Shown: positions 1 through 10,552 of the stretch, one piece after another | Layout: every line of letters begins with the position of its first letter | How positions within the stretch are numbered: the first letter of the stretch is position 1 | Source of the DNA: Neostapfia colusana | Lineage: Eukaryota > Streptophyta > Magnoliopsida > Poales > Poaceae | Length of the DNA: 64,000 nt | Direction of reading: 5' to 3' | NCBI GenBank assembly: GCA_030760725.1 | Contig: JASWHV010000017.1 | Span: 9,278,959-9,342,958, forward strand | Notes under the pieces: generated by a model | The model's database searches: none | What the model saw: only the letters and a program-made list of their open reading frames with translations | What the model was told of the DNA's origin: nothing | Position numbers and translations under genes: made by a program

Positions 1-527
1 TTGGTGATTGATGACAACACATTAAGTTACATTATAGGAGGTAAAGAATTAATTTTCATAACAAGTGTACGTATGCAAAACTCCCCCTGAATGTATGCAA
101 GAGTAAAAGAGGGGAATTGACATACATTCACATGTTATGGTGGGGTGCCTACGTGTTGTGCTAAAAAAATGTGATAAGACAATAAGCATAGCAAGGAGCA
201 ACAATGATCAAATATAAACCATAAAATCCAACACGTAGTGTTACACAAAAGATAGTCATGCATAAAACATAAATAGACATGTCCAAGGATCTATTACAAG
301 ATAGTCATGTCCAAAACATAGTGTTGCACAAAAGATAGTCATGCATAAAACATAAATAGCCATGTCCAAGGATCTATTACAAGATAGTCATATCCAAAAC
401 ATAGATGTCCAAAGGATCCATTACAAGACTAGAAGATGATAAAAAGAAGGGATATCTTTTTCCCATTTCTCCCCCTTTGGCATCAAGTCACCAAAAAAGG
501 AAAAGAGGGAAGAAGATACGCCTAAGT
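1..527 (-). other. 3' untranslated tail of the copia element with polypurine tracts
   Basis: No coding sequence. On the minus strand there is a purine tract GCCAAAGGGGGAGA at about 468-480 and a second, CAGGGGGAG, at about 80-90. Multiple such tracts after the last ORF are usual in SIRE/Maximus elements. The small plus-strand reading frame at 405-881 is an antisense shadow of the extra ORF and this tail. Confidence 0.6.
244..405. repeat. 83-bp tandem duplication
   Basis: Two head-to-tail copies of an 83-bp AT-rich unit (244-326 and 327 to about 405) that begins CACAAAAGATAGTCATG. They differ at only a few positions. It lies in the 3' tail of the copia element and has no coding role that I can see. 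Confidence 0.85.
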
Positions 528-1508
528 CTACTCGTCATCTTCTTCGTCTTCTTCTTCATCTCCATTCTCATTGCTCTCCGTGGCCTCCGTATCCTCTTCC
601 TCGTCATCGGCAGTGGTGGATGGAGGCACGACCTTGGAGGAGCTTCCATCTTCCCTGAACTGGGCGAGCTCATCAGCGATGAACTCTGGATATGGAGTGA
701 GTTCCCCATCACTCTTCTTGGGAGGAGACATGGATACCTCAAGCTTGTCACACACAGCCTTGAGGTACTTCTCCTGACGCCTCTCCATGCGTCGAGTCTG
801 GACCTCCACACGCTTACAAGAGGCAAAAAGTGCATTGAAACACTTGAAGAATCCGCTCATGGACTGCAGAGGAGGAGATGATGGGGGTGCCGCTGAGCTA
901 GGAGGGGCCGCTAAGCTGGAAGGAGGTTGAGCATTTTTTCTTCTTGCGGGTTCTGGCACAATGGGGGGTAGCTGAGGACGGAGAGGTCGATGAGTGACAT
1001 CCTTGACAAAGACAATCCCCGACACTTTTTCAATTAAGCACATGATGTACGGTGCATAACCACATGAGCGGTTTGGAGTGTGAGAGATGTTGAAGATGTC
1101 ATCATAAATGTGCTAAACAAGGTTGAACTTCTCTTCACCATCTATTAGGAGGAGGAGATGCCTTAAGTTTCCTTGAATTATTCCTACATCTCCATCCTTA
1201 GGGGCAATAGTCCTCCTCAGAATTCGGTTGAGGATGCTATAGAATGGCTTGATGTTCCTAGCAAGCCCGGCCTCATAGGGAACATGACTAGGGTACATGT
1301 AATCAAGCTGATTCCTGTCCACTGCCTTTAGATTGAAAATGATAATTTCATGATCCAAGTGCTCCTCAAGGCCAAGTATCTGTGCAAACCTCTCATAGGT
1401 GACTGAGTACTGCTCTCCATGAGTCATCCAGGTGATTTTCTGGTCACCGTAGGTGGAGAAGTACACAGTGGTATAGAACTGCACAATTACCTCAATGTTC
1501 TAGTCATA
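528..1508 (-). pseudogene. Extra (env-position) ORF of the copia element, C-terminal two thirds
   Basis: This is the downstream part of the ORF that starts at 9771. It carries a block (VQFYTTVYFSTYG...WMTHGEQY...FAQILGLEE) that I recognise as the plant 'putative plant transposon protein' domain, a family of unknown biochemical function found in grass retrotransposons. The C-terminus is proline/serine-rich and then strongly acidic (D/E run ending at 528). The frame is single throughout but has two TAG stops, at 1500-1502 and 1113-1115. Related proteins suggest TGG and CAG (or similar) codons there. The upstream third was separated by the insertion of element 1: taking out that element and one TSD copy brings 8970 next to 1513 and keeps the frame. 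Its place after pol matches the env-like ORF of SIRE elements. I see no clear transmembrane segment, so I would not call it an envelope protein. Confidence 0.7.
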
Positions 1509-1513
1509 CTTGA
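1509..1513. repeat. Target-site duplication of element 1, left copy (CTTGA)
   Basis: Identical to 8965-8969 at the other end of the element. It defines the exact insertion point inside the extra ORF of the copia element. Confidence 0.9.
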
Positions 1514-2384
1514 TAGATAGGAGGATAAGTCCCGATCTTCCGAGAGGTAGGGTAAACTTGATTAGGTGGAGATCTCGACGTTGATGATCCAAGGCTCCGA
1601 ACGAACGAAACCCCGCAATCACTACACCACTGCTCCGTTGGTTATCACCCGTGTCACACGAATGACCTCACCACGAAGGCTTATCCCTGCAAGCGCAATC
1701 AGGAACACAAGCAAGAACATAGAAGTTGCAATCAAAACTGAATTGATCACAAATTTGGGGTCTCACAACCGATGATCGGCGACACTATTCAATGACAGAT
1801 TGTATCTAAGCAAAAACCCACCCTAATGTAGTGACGGCTGCTGTATAAAAAGGAGTTTAGGGGCGTGCAAGACCCCTGGACGCAACCCTAATGGGCTTCC
1901 ACACGTTACACGGGCTAGCAGCCCAAAAGGCGGTGGCGCAGCACCGGACAGATTCTGGATGCCCACTTGTTTCACTGATTCCCGTCAACTTAGAAGGAAT
2001 TTTGATGTGGGGCTGGTTCCATTGGAAGCTTTATGAAATCACGGTTCCAACCATATATAGAACGTCCAAATCCGACTCCGTATGTGTCCAGGACGTCAGT
2101 TTTGGTGAAGGCGGCTCCTGGAACCCGAGGTGGAGTCGAAGTCGAGTTGTACTTGGGTTCCTCCTTGGTGTGCATGTCCTATCTCCTCCTCCTCGACTCC
2201 TTGGATTCCTCCCAGCCCTTTCTGGTCCTCTCCATTGTTCCTAATCAATAAAAGATGCATGGAAACAAGCGTAAGTTCTGAAAAACAATTGAGAAGGTTA
2301 GAACGTCTCTGGAGATACAATTGTCGTGCACGTGCTCTAGTGATCGGTCCTTGCATTGTATGCAAAGGAGAGATGTCCTCATCA
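1514..2384 (-). repeat. 3' LTR of CRM-like element 1
   Basis: 871 bp, matching 8095-8964 end to end. In element orientation it starts TGATGAGGAC right after the PPT and ends in CCTATCTA, against CCTATCA in the partner (a one-base difference at the tip). The first 289 bp also encode the tail of pol (stop at 2096-2098). Confidence 0.93.
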
Positions 2385-3419
2385 TCCTCCCCCTCTTGAA
2401 TTGGAGTCGTCCTCGATTCAAGCTCATCTTCCTCACCCAAGTATGGCTTCAAATCTAAAATGTTAAATGTGGGACTAACCCCAAACTCGGGAGGCAACTC
2501 AAGTTTATATGCATTGTCATTTATCTTCTCAAGAAACTTAAAAGGTCCAGCAGCACGTGGCATGAGTTTGGACTTTCTCAAATCCGGGAACCTATCTTTT
2601 CTCAAATGAACCCACACCAAATCACCGGGTTCCAATTTTACCTCCTTCCTACCTTTACTAGCAGCAATGCGATACTTTTCATTCATTTTTTTCAATTTGT
2701 AACTTAGTAGTTTCATGCAACTTAAGAATAAATTCAGAACGTTGTGTAGCATATAAGTTCACAATTTCAGTATGTGGTAAAGGTAGCAAATCAATTGGAG
2801 CACGAGGATTGAAACCATAGACTACCATAAACGGACTTAACTTGGTTGTGGAGTGAATAGACCTGTTATAAGCAAACTCAATATGTGGCAAACACTCCTC
2901 CCACAACCTCAAATTGTCTTTCAAAACAGCCCGCAACATAGTAGATAAGGTACGATTAACTACCTCCATTTGCCCATCAGTTTGTGGATGACAAGTAGTA
3001 GAAAACAGCAACTTTGTTCCCAATTTATACCATCAAGTTCTCCAAAAGTGACTCAAAAACTTAGCATCCCTATCAGAAACAATAGTATTGGGAACACCAT
3101 GCAAACACACAACCTCATTAAAGAACAAATCAGCAACATGTGAAACATTATCGGTCTTGTGGCAGTGTATAAAATGAGCCATTTTAGAGAAACGATCAAC
3201 AACCACAAAGACACTATCCCTCCCCCTCTTTGTTCTAGGCAATCCTAAAACAAAGTCAATAGAAATATCCTCCCAAGGTGCACTAGGAACCGGAAGAGGC
3301 ATATAAAGACCGTGTGGGTTAAGTCGAGACTTAGCTTTGTTGCATGTCGTGCAACGTGAAACGTAGTGCTCCACATCACGCCTCATTCGTGGCCAAAAGA
3401 AGTGAGCGGCCAACACATC
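2096..3419 (-). pseudogene. Integrase and C-terminal tail of element 1 pol
   Basis: Integrase of a Ty3/gypsy element, which joins cDNA ends to host DNA. Visible pieces: HFFWPRMRRDV...RCTTCNKAK (HHCC zinc domain), IDFVLGLPRTKRG and IVSDRDAKFLSHFW (two catalytic Asp of the DDE triad), HPQTDGQMEVVNRTL (catalytic Glu), then GDLVWVHLRKDRFP and KLMPRAAGPFKFLEKI (C-terminal DNA-binding part), then a DELESRTT...GPITRARARQL tail. Breaks: TGA at 3033-3035 where the relative in element 2 has a leucine codon, TAG near 3420, and a one-base insertion in an A run near 2690 that shifts frame. The last 289 bp lie in the 3' LTR. Not functional as it stands. Confidence 0.88.
2385..2397 (-). other. Polypurine tract of element 1
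   Basis: Minus strand AAGAGGGGGAGGA directly abuts the 3' LTR start TGATGAGG. It primes plus-strand DNA synthesis. It is also inside the pol reading frame (encoding part of the QEGEDD-type acidic tail), so it has a double role. Confidence 0.85.
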
Positions 3420-5227
3420 CTATGTCTTTTTAACACCAAAATGTCCCAGCAAACCACCTCCATGCGCTTCCTGCAACAACAAAAGACGAACGGAGCTAGC
3501 TGGAACGCACAGCTTGTTAGCACGGTAGAGAAGGCCTTCATGCAGCAGGAATTTTTGCCACGTTCTTCCCTCTCTACAATTTTCAAAGGCATCTTTGAAG
3601 TCCAAATCAGTAGCATATAACCTCTTTATGGTTTCCAAACCAAAGATTTTATGAGAAAGTTGGGACATGGTATAACGTCTAGATAAAGCATCGGCAATCA
3701 CATTGTCTTTCCCTTTCTTATGTTTAATGATGTAAGGAAATGTTTCTATGAACTCAATCCATTTAGTATGATGTTTGTTCAGATTAGCTTGTCCTTTAAG
3801 ATACTTCAAAGACTCATGATCTGAATGTATGACAAATTCTTTAGATCATAGGTAATGTTGCCAAGTTTGCAAGATACGCACGAAAGCATAAGTTATTTGT
3901 TATATGTAGAATAATTCAGCGAAGGCCCATGCAATTCTTCACTAAAGAAGGCAACAGGTTTACCTCCTTGAATTAGCACTCTTCCAATGCCAATGCCGCT
4001 CGCGTCACATTCAAGCTCGAAGGTCTTCTCAAAATCAGGAAGTTGCAGCAATGGTGCTTGTGTGAGCTTCGACTTGAGAACATCAAAAGCTTGTTGTTGT
4101 GCTGGTCCCCATCGAAACGGCACTCCATGATTTGTCAACTCGTGGAGAGGTGCCGCAATGGTGCTGAAATCCCGCACGAAACGCCGGTAGAAACCTGCGA
4201 GACCAAGAAAACTCCGAACCTGTGTGACCGTAGTCGGAAGTGGCCAGCTCGTGATGGCAACAATCTTTGCCTCGTCCACCTCAATGCCCTGCGAAGTAAC
4301 AACATACCCAAGAAAAGACACACGATCGGTGCAAAAGGTGCACTTCTCAAGGTTACCATATAAACGTGCATCGCGCAAGACATTAAAAACAACACGCAAA
4401 TGTTCAAGATGCTCATCAAATGACTCGCTGTAAATAAGGATATCATCAAAGTAAACCACCACAAATTTACCAATGAAAGCACGTAAAACCTCATTCATCA
4501 ACCTCATGAAAGTGCTGGGCGCATTAGTTAAACCAAATGGCATGACTAACCATTCATAAAGTCCAAATTTAGTTTTAAAAGCAGTTTTCCATTCATCACC
4601 TAAAGCCATACGAATCTGATGATACCCACTACGCAAATCAATCTTGGAGAAAATAACAGAACCACTCAACTCATCAAGCATGTCATCCAATCTAGGAATA
4701 GGATAGCGATAACGAATGGTAATGTTATTGATGGCTCTACAATCAACACACATGCGCCAAGTGCCATCTTTTTTTGGAACCAAAAGAACAGGAACAGAAC
4801 AAGGACTAAGACTCTCACAAATGTACCCGCGGTCCAGAAGATCTTGGACTTGTCGCTGAATTTCCTTAGTCTCGTCAGGGTTGGTCCTGTAGGCAACACG
4901 GTTTGGCAAGCTCGCCCCTGGAACCAAATCAATTTTGTGCTCAATGCCTCGCACAGGTGGTAATCCAGGGGGTATCTCTGATGGAAAAACATCCATATAT
5001 TCCTGCAAAAGGTTAGCAACAGCAGGTGGCAAGACAATGGATGTATCCTCAATGGAATATAAAGCATGTTTGCACACTAAAGCATAGCAAGTTCCATTAG
5101 AGGCATATAAATCATCAAGATCAGATTTAGTTGCAAGCAAAATAGGATTTTTCAACTTAATAGGTTGCTGAATTTCAGAATTGAAAATACCCTTTTGCTT
5201 AGCATTATTCTTTTTCTCCTACCTAAA
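3420..5227 (-). pseudogene. Reverse transcriptase and RNase H of element 1 pol
   Basis: Reverse transcriptase with the expected blocks: LVPKKDGTWRMCVDCRAIN, IPRLDDMLDEL, FSKIDLRSGYHQIRM, MPFGLTNAPSTF and the catalytic VVVYFDDILIYS at about residue 245 of the 3893-5155 frame. The RNase H domain follows (ELECDASGIGIG). Coding is broken: a stop and indels in 3810-3892 cut the RNase H between NYSTY and HESLKYL, and stop codons lie in the protease-RT linker around 5156-5230. The second RNase H part and the linker to integrase (IKHKKGKDNVIADALSRR) lie at 3420-3809. Compared with the intact paralogue at 12530-16693 only a handful of changes separate it from an open frame. Confidence 0.88.
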
Positions 5228-6241
5228 TTATACAATTTGAGTGGGACTCATAGGAAGCAACACAATTTTCTTGACCTTATGCATGAGAGTATACTTATTA
5301 GATCGACCATGGTGAATAGCATCAGTATCAAGCTCCCAAGGACGTCCCAACAAAAGAGAACAAGCATCCATAGGTACCACATCAAAATCAGCAAAATCAT
5401 GATAAGAACCAATGGAAAAATGTATCCTTGCTGTTTGTGTTACCTTTACCTTACCATTGTTGTTAAACCATTGAATGTGATAAGGGTGGGGATGCTCCCG
5501 TGTGGTCAAGCCAAGCTTCTTGGCCACCTCAACATTCACCAAATTGTTGCAGATACCACCATCAATGATGGTATGTACACGGCAGTCCTTGACGATGAGA
5601 AACATGTTGAAAAGGTTGTGACATTGGCGGTTGTCGTTCTCTCGAACCGTGGCACTCAAAGCTCGCTGCACAATCAAAGTCCTATAGTTGTTTGTCGCAG
5701 ATGTACCAAGAACCTCCTCAGCACCATCATCCGAACCTGAAATGTTAGTTGCAATAATATGTTCATCTTCAATATCAGAAGCACTAACATACCCACCATC
5801 AGCAGTGGCAATGATCGCCCATTTGCTGGGGCAATCTCTTTGCATATGGCCAAGTCCCTGGCAGCGGTGGCACTTGATGTCAGAGCTGCGACTTGTCGAA
5901 GTGTTGGGTGCAGCCGCCTTTGCTGCAACACCTGGAGGCATCTGGGACTTGCTGTTATCTTGTCCCCATGATGTAGAAGGTGCGATGCTGCTGTGTACAA
6001 CACCCGTGGAGGGTGGTGTAGAAGCACGTACGCTCGAGGAGGGCGCTGCTTTGGATGGCACTAGAAATTGTCGTGGCGTGAAGGTGTTGTTCCGCCGCTG
6101 CTGTTGGCGACACTGCACTTCTTTTTCTGCTAACATAGAAAGTTGAAATAAACGTTGAATAGAATGATATTCCTTGTAGTCAACTATGTCCTGGATCTCA
6201 CGCCGCAAGCCCCCATAAAACCTAACAATTTGGTCTTCCTA
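5228..6241 (-). pseudogene. Gag C-terminus with zinc knuckle, and protease, of element 1
   Basis: Carries one CCHC zinc knuckle (CHRCQGLGHMQRDC, about residues 113-126 of the frame starting at 6208), which binds genomic RNA in the particle. A linker follows, then an aspartic protease centred on TIIDGGICNN (about residue 216; DGG in place of the common D-S/T-G, the same as in element 2), and a GRPWELDTDAIHHGRSNKY block. In frame with the upstream gag fragment apart from a TAG at about 6239-6241. Confidence 0.85.
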
Positions 6242-6996
6242 ATCCTCAACTACCCCACAACGAAGCATACCTTTCTGCAACTCTTGGTAGTACTCTTGGA
6301 CAGTCATGTCACCCTGATCAAAGCGTTGCAATTTCTTAAGAAGATCACGTCTATATGAAGGTGGAACAAACCTAGCGCACATCTCTTCTTTTAACGCAGC
6401 CCATGTTTGTGGTGCATTACGTGTATTGACAAGTTCATTCCACCAAATTATAGCAAAATCTTTAAACTCACTAGTGGCTTGTCTAACTCTATGTCGCTCA
6501 GGAACAAGATGAGAGCTAAATTTTTGTTCTACCGTCATCTCCCAATCCAAGTAAGTCTCAGCATCATAAGATCCATAAAATGGTGGAATAGAAAACTTAA
6601 TCTTAGCATAAAGATCATTATCTTGTTCAGGAGCATGAGGACGAGGTCTACCTCCCATACCTTGACGATTTCGTCGAGGGCGACGGCGCTGCTGTGCATC
6701 AACCTCATCGTTATTGAAGTCATCCTCTGTGTCGTAGTGAGCATGTGCATCACCATCAAGGATGATAGAGGGTGTAGCTTGTTGGGGAAGACGAGTCTCC
6801 ATCTCGTCCAACCGTGTGGTCAGACCAGCAACACTTGTATGGAGCCTCTGAAAGGTGGCTGTTGTAGTGGTCTAGTAATTGTTGAAAGCTTCGGTCATTG
6901 CCCGCATCATGTCCCTTAGTTCCATATGGGACACGCACTCATCATCATCCGGAGGTGTAGAACCAGAGGTCTTATCCATAGGCTTCTTTCCTGTCA
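6239..6996 (-). pseudogene. Gag N-terminal and capsid region of element 1
   Basis: Gag forms the virus-like particle. The start is taken as ATG at 6994-6996 (MTGKKPMDKTSG...). The frame then has a TAG at about 6872-6874 inside an N-terminal helical segment, and continues through the retrotransposon gag core (IPPFYGSYDAETYLDWEM, VEQKFSSHLVPERHRV, WWNELVNTR, RRDLLKKLQRFDQG, VQEYYQELQKGMLRCG). The same core occurs in element 2 (11675-12490) with high similarity. Confidence 0.85.
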
Positions 6997-8081
6997 TTGT
7001 TAGTACAAAACAGAAACGAAGACAAAAAGATCGTGAAGAACCCTATTACTACGCTCTCTGAAGTGGGTGGAAAATCGATCAGTAAGATGCGTCTTACCCC
7101 GCTCTTACAAGTTTCTTACCAGCATTGCAGGTGGCCAACGGTGACCGGTGTGAAGCAAGCAGAGAGTGGGTGTGATTTTTAAGGTTACCTGTTCTGCTCG
7201 AGAGAAGGTGGAGCTTGGAAGGCTCAAATGCAGTATATGTATGTGGCACACAAGTTAGTAACAGATAGCAATGCTGAATAAGTGTCCAAAGAATTTCACC
7301 TAGTTGCTGACCTAAGAATGTATTAGAACAGTTGTGGCAACAAGCAAGGACAAGGATGAATGATGATGAACAAAAGCATAATATCAGGAAATATCCAACA
7401 CTCACACAAAAATAGCACAACTAGAAAACCCCTTATCCTCCTGTTTTTATCTTGAAGCACTAGTAGAAATCAAAAAAAATTTTCTCTTTATTTTTTGATA
7501 TTTTTTCTCAACCAGGGGCACAAGAATAGAAACAGCACCAAGTATTAGCTCAAATCGATGAAAGATGAGATCGGCACAAATTCAGGAGCGATTGGAAAAA
7601 CTGGTGCTGGAACTTTGGAGTTCGAAACGAGGGCCTTCTTAATTTTTTAATTTTTTTTGTAAACGCCGTGACCGGCGTAGCCGGTGTCGAGACCTTTCCG
7701 GAAAAAAATGCGCCTCAATCGGAGTTACGAGCGAAAAGTTATGCCCATTTTAAGGAGGATACCCCGAATCAGGTTTTTGGTGGTGGTGGAAGTTGCAACA
7801 GAAACGAATCGGTGGATGGAATTTTTTTGTAGATTGTTTTTTTGTAGATGGCAGCGGATGGAAGAAACAAAACTGAACCAAAACAAATCTAAACCAGAAA
7901 CCAGACTCAACCTAGGACACGAACTCAGAACTACGGACTCCGAAACTAAATTGTGCAAAAGGTTGAGCGGGGGTTGTAGGTCAGGGAAACTAAAATTCTT
8001 TTTGTGGCTTTTTGTGGACGATAGGACTGAAACAAAATAAATCTAAAGGGCACACAAGTATACCTCACGGTGAACCAGGAA
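6997..8081 (-). other. 5' leader of element 1
   Basis: Untranslated leader between the PBS and gag. AT-rich in part (T/A runs at about 7480-7510 and 7640-7660). I see no conserved ORF. Confidence 0.6.
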
Positions 8082-8092
8082 ATCTCATACCA
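8082..8092 (-). other. Primer binding site of element 1 (initiator tRNA-Met type)
   Basis: Minus strand TGGTATGAGAT two bases after the 5' LTR. The consensus complementary to the 3' end of plant initiator tRNA-Met is TGGTATCAGAGC, so the first bases match and the rest has drifted. Confidence 0.75.
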
Positions 8093-8094
8093 AT

Positions 8095-8964
8095 TGATAG
8101 GAGGATGAGTCCCGATCTTCCGAGAGGTAGGGTAAACTTGATTGGGTGGAGAACTCGATGTTGATGATCCAAGGCTCTGAACGAACGAAACCCCGTAATC
8201 ACTACACCACTGCTCCGTTGGTTATCACCCATGTCACATGAATGACCTCGCCACGAAGGCTTATCTCTGCAAGCGCAATCAAGAACACAAGCAAGAACAG
8301 AGAAGTTGCAATCAAAACTGAATTGATCACGAATTTGGGGTCTCACAACCGATGATTGGCGACACTGTTCAATGACAGATTGTAACTAAGAAAAAACCCA
8401 TCCTAATGTGGTGATGGCTGCTGTATAAAAAGGAGTTTAGGGGCGTGCAAGACCCCTGGACGCAACCCTAATGGACTTCCACATGTTACACGGGCCGGCA
8501 GCCCAAAAGGCGGTGGCGCAGCACCGGACAGATTCTGGACGCCCACTTGTTTCACTGATTCCCGTCAACTTAGAAGGAATTTTGAGGTGGGGCTGGTTCC
8601 ATTGGAAGCTTTATGAAATCACGGTTCCAACCATATATAGAACGTCCAAATCTGACTCCGTATGTGTCCGGGACGTCAGTTTTGGTGAAGGCAGCTCCTG
8701 GAACCCGAGGTGGAGTCAAAGTCGAGTTGTACTTGGGTTCCTCCTTGGTGTGCACGTCCTATCTCCTCCTCCTTGACTCCTTGGACTCCTCCCATCCTTT
8801 GCTGGTCCTCTCCATTGTTCCTAATCAATAAAACATGCATGGAAACAAGCGTAAGTTCTCAAAAACAATTGACAAGGTTAGAACGTACCTGGAGATCCAA
8901 TTGTCGTGCACGTGCTCTAGTGATCGGTCCTTGCATTGTATGCAAAGGAGAGATGTCCTCATCA
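8095..8964 (-). repeat. 5' LTR of CRM-like element 1
   Basis: 870 bp, partner of 1514-2384. TG...CA ends in element orientation. A weak TATA-like CTTTTTATACAG (minus strand, about 8422-8436) marks the likely promoter. The LTR is homologous to that of element 2 over its whole length, with clear divergence. Confidence 0.93.
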
Positions 8965-8969
8965 CTTGA
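8965..8969. repeat. Target-site duplication of element 1, right copy (CTTGA)
   Basis: Exact match to 1509-1513. On the minus strand it is part of the last codons of the interrupted extra ORF. Confidence 0.9.
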
Positions 8970-9771
8970 AGCTCATGATTTCCTTGATTCCATGGTGCTC
9001 TGCGGTTTGAATCACTGCATCAAAGTCTTTGTGCTCTCTTTTGGCCATGTAGTCCCAATCTACCCATTGAGCTTGAGCGACTGGGGTCTTCATCTTTAGG
9101 TACACTAAGCGATAATAATCGCAGTGGAAGTCACACCAAAACCTAGGGTCAGCTGTGTGCTTCTCATAGGCATACACTTTATCCATCCTCAATCTCCTTG
9201 CCTTTTCAGCCCCCTTTCCCTTGAATACAAATGCCGGATTGTTGGGCTGCCGGTTTGGATCTCTAGCAAGGGCAGCCATCTTCAAGGGGCCGATAGGCTT
9301 CGGTTGCCCTTTCTCTCTGATTACTATCCCTCCTGCCCTGTTTGTCGGTGCTTTGGCAATTGCCTTTTTATTCTTGAGCTCCTCAGGAAGTGGAGCCTTG
9401 CCCTTCTTCGGATCACGAGGAACCCTACCCTCGGATTCCTTCTCCTTCTCCTTTTCCCGCTCTTTATCTCCTAAGGTGACCAACCTCTTCCTCTTGGGCT
9501 CTGAGGCACTAGCAGCTTGGGAGCTTTGGGCTTCATGTTCGGCCCTTTTCTTTCTCCGTTGATCCTTCAAGGATTCTTCAATGGCTTGTGCAATTTGTGC
9601 CTCCTCGTCGAGATCATGCTTCTTCTTTGTTCTTGCCTCTCGACGGACGGATTCTTTAGCCGCTTGGGCCTCCTTTGCCGCCCTCTCTTCGGCAATGCGC
9701 CGATGAAGGGCTTGTCGAGCCTCCTCGGCCGTGGGACTTGGAAGGGGAGAGCTTTGGTCTGAGTTCAACAT
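8965..9771 (-). pseudogene. Extra (env-position) ORF of the copia element, N-terminal third
   Basis: About 269 codons starting at ATG 9771. The N-terminus is highly charged and alanine/arginine/glutamate-rich (about residues 15-80) and probably forms a helical coiled coil. A lysine-rich, disorder-prone stretch follows (about 90-170). The part from residue 190 (KVYAYEKHTADPRFWCDF, then WVDWDYMAKREHKDFD) starts the plant transposon-protein domain that continues in the fragment at 528-1508. Translation runs into the LTR of element 1 at 8964, where a TGA lies in LTR sequence. Upstream is the palindromic spacer and then element 2. Function unknown; it should be read together with the downstream fragment as one broken gene. 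Confidence 0.7.
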
Positions 9772-9941
9772 ATTTCCTAGGAAACAAGGGATGAGAGGTC
9801 AAGGAAGTGGAATATTGCAAAAGAATTCACTAAAAATGGCTAAAGTTGGAGTTTGTCCTGTGTAAACCGGACTTGTCCATTAAAGGGCCGGACTAGTCCG
9901 CCCGAGAACGGACTTGTCCGTCCAAAACCGGACTAGTCCGG
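9772..9941. repeat. Copia spacer with CGGACWWGTCCG palindromes, left part
   Basis: Spacer between the extra ORF and pol of the copia element. Four copies of a 12-bp palindrome type lie at 9868-9879, 9889-9900, 9909-9920 and 9929-9940, about 20 bp apart, alternating between the TT and TA centre. CGGACTAGTCCG is a perfect palindrome. The cluster resumes after element 2 at 17398. Confidence 0.85.
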
Positions 9942-10537
9942 ACTCTGTTTTTGACGTTCTACATATGCACGGAAAGCTGAGAGGATAAACTTTCCAATGG
10001 AACTGACCCACGTCAAAATTCCCTCTGAGTCGACGGTAAACTTCGAAACAATATAAAGTTTAGAGTCTGTCAGGGTGTTGCATCACCTAGTTGGGCCATT
10101 GGGCCTTGTATCGAGTCCAAGTCCATTATGTACATGTCTTAGGGTTAGGTCATGACCCCAGCACCCCCTGATCGTTCTCCACCTCCTTTATACCCCCTAG
10201 CCGCTGTCACAAACAGCTGTGTTTTGCTTAGATTATTCTGTCAAGAACAGTTTCGCCGTTCATCGGTTTGTGAGACCCCAACTTGAGTGCTTCATATCTT
10301 TCAACAATTTGGTTGCATTCTTTCTTGTTCTTGCTTGTGTTCTTCAATTCGCAGGCAAGGATTAGCCTTCTTGGCAAGGTCAACCGCGCAATATCGGTTG
10401 ATAACCAGAGGAGACGTGGTGCTGCGATTGCAGGGTTCAGAACGTGTTGTTCGGAAGCTGGATCGATTTGTGTCAAGTCTCCACCAAATCGAAAGTTATC
10501 AGAACCTTTCGGAAGATCGGGACTGCTGTACACATCA
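9942..10537 (+). repeat. 5' LTR of element 2, truncated at its 5' end
   Basis: Matches 16681-17277. It begins abruptly at ACTCTGTTTTTGACG directly after the last palindrome of the host spacer. Loss of the LTR start removes most of the U3 region but keeps a TATA-like CTTTATACC (10186-10194), so promoter function may be reduced rather than gone (inference). Confidence 0.88.
10187..10194 (+). promoter_or_regulatory. TATA-like box in the LTR of element 2
   Basis: TTTATACC in both LTR copies (also 16927-16934). It aligns with the TATA-like site of element 1. Placed at the position expected for U3/R, but the start site is not known. Confidence 0.45.
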
Positions 10538-10539
10538 AG

Positions 10540-10552
10540 TGGTAATCAGAGC
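10540..10552 (+). other. Primer binding site of element 2 (initiator tRNA-Met type)
   Basis: TGGTAATCAGAGC two bases after the LTR; the consensus TGGTATCAGAGC with one extra A. Confidence 0.85.

Larger units (their letters stand above)
1514..8964 (-). mobile_element. CRM-like Ty3/gypsy retrotransposon 1, complete but decayed
   Basis: Complete element on the minus strand: 5' LTR 8095-8964, PBS, gag-pol, PPT, 3' LTR 1514-2384. It has a perfect 5-bp target duplication, CTTGA, at 1509-1513 and 8965-8969. Gag-pol order is gag, zinc knuckle, protease, RT, RNase H, integrase, that is Ty3/gypsy order. The integrase lacks the Tekay-type chromodomain and ends in a QGPITRARARQL tail that crosses the PPT into the LTR. 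My clade call (CRM-like chromovirus) rests on this tail and on the IN C-terminus. Coding is broken by several stops and frameshifts. By eye the two LTRs differ at about 5% of positions, so the insertion is not recent. Confidence 0.9.

Noticed and set aside
405..881. Plus-strand reading frame at the left edge
   Set aside because: Antisense to the acidic C-terminus of the extra ORF; its own translation has no recognisable features.
528..1508. Calling the copia extra ORF an envelope protein
   Set aside because: No signal peptide or transmembrane segment is visible in either fragment; only its position resembles env-like ORFs of SIRE elements.
1843..1852. TATAAAAAGG on the plus strand of the element 1 LTR
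   Set aside because: It lies on the strand opposite to the element. The minus-strand reading CTTTTTATACAG is the relevant, weaker TATA-like site.
9941..9946. GACTC as target duplication of element 2
   Set aside because: The right flank reads CACGG. The left boundary is a truncated LTR rather than an insertion point, so no TSD is expected.
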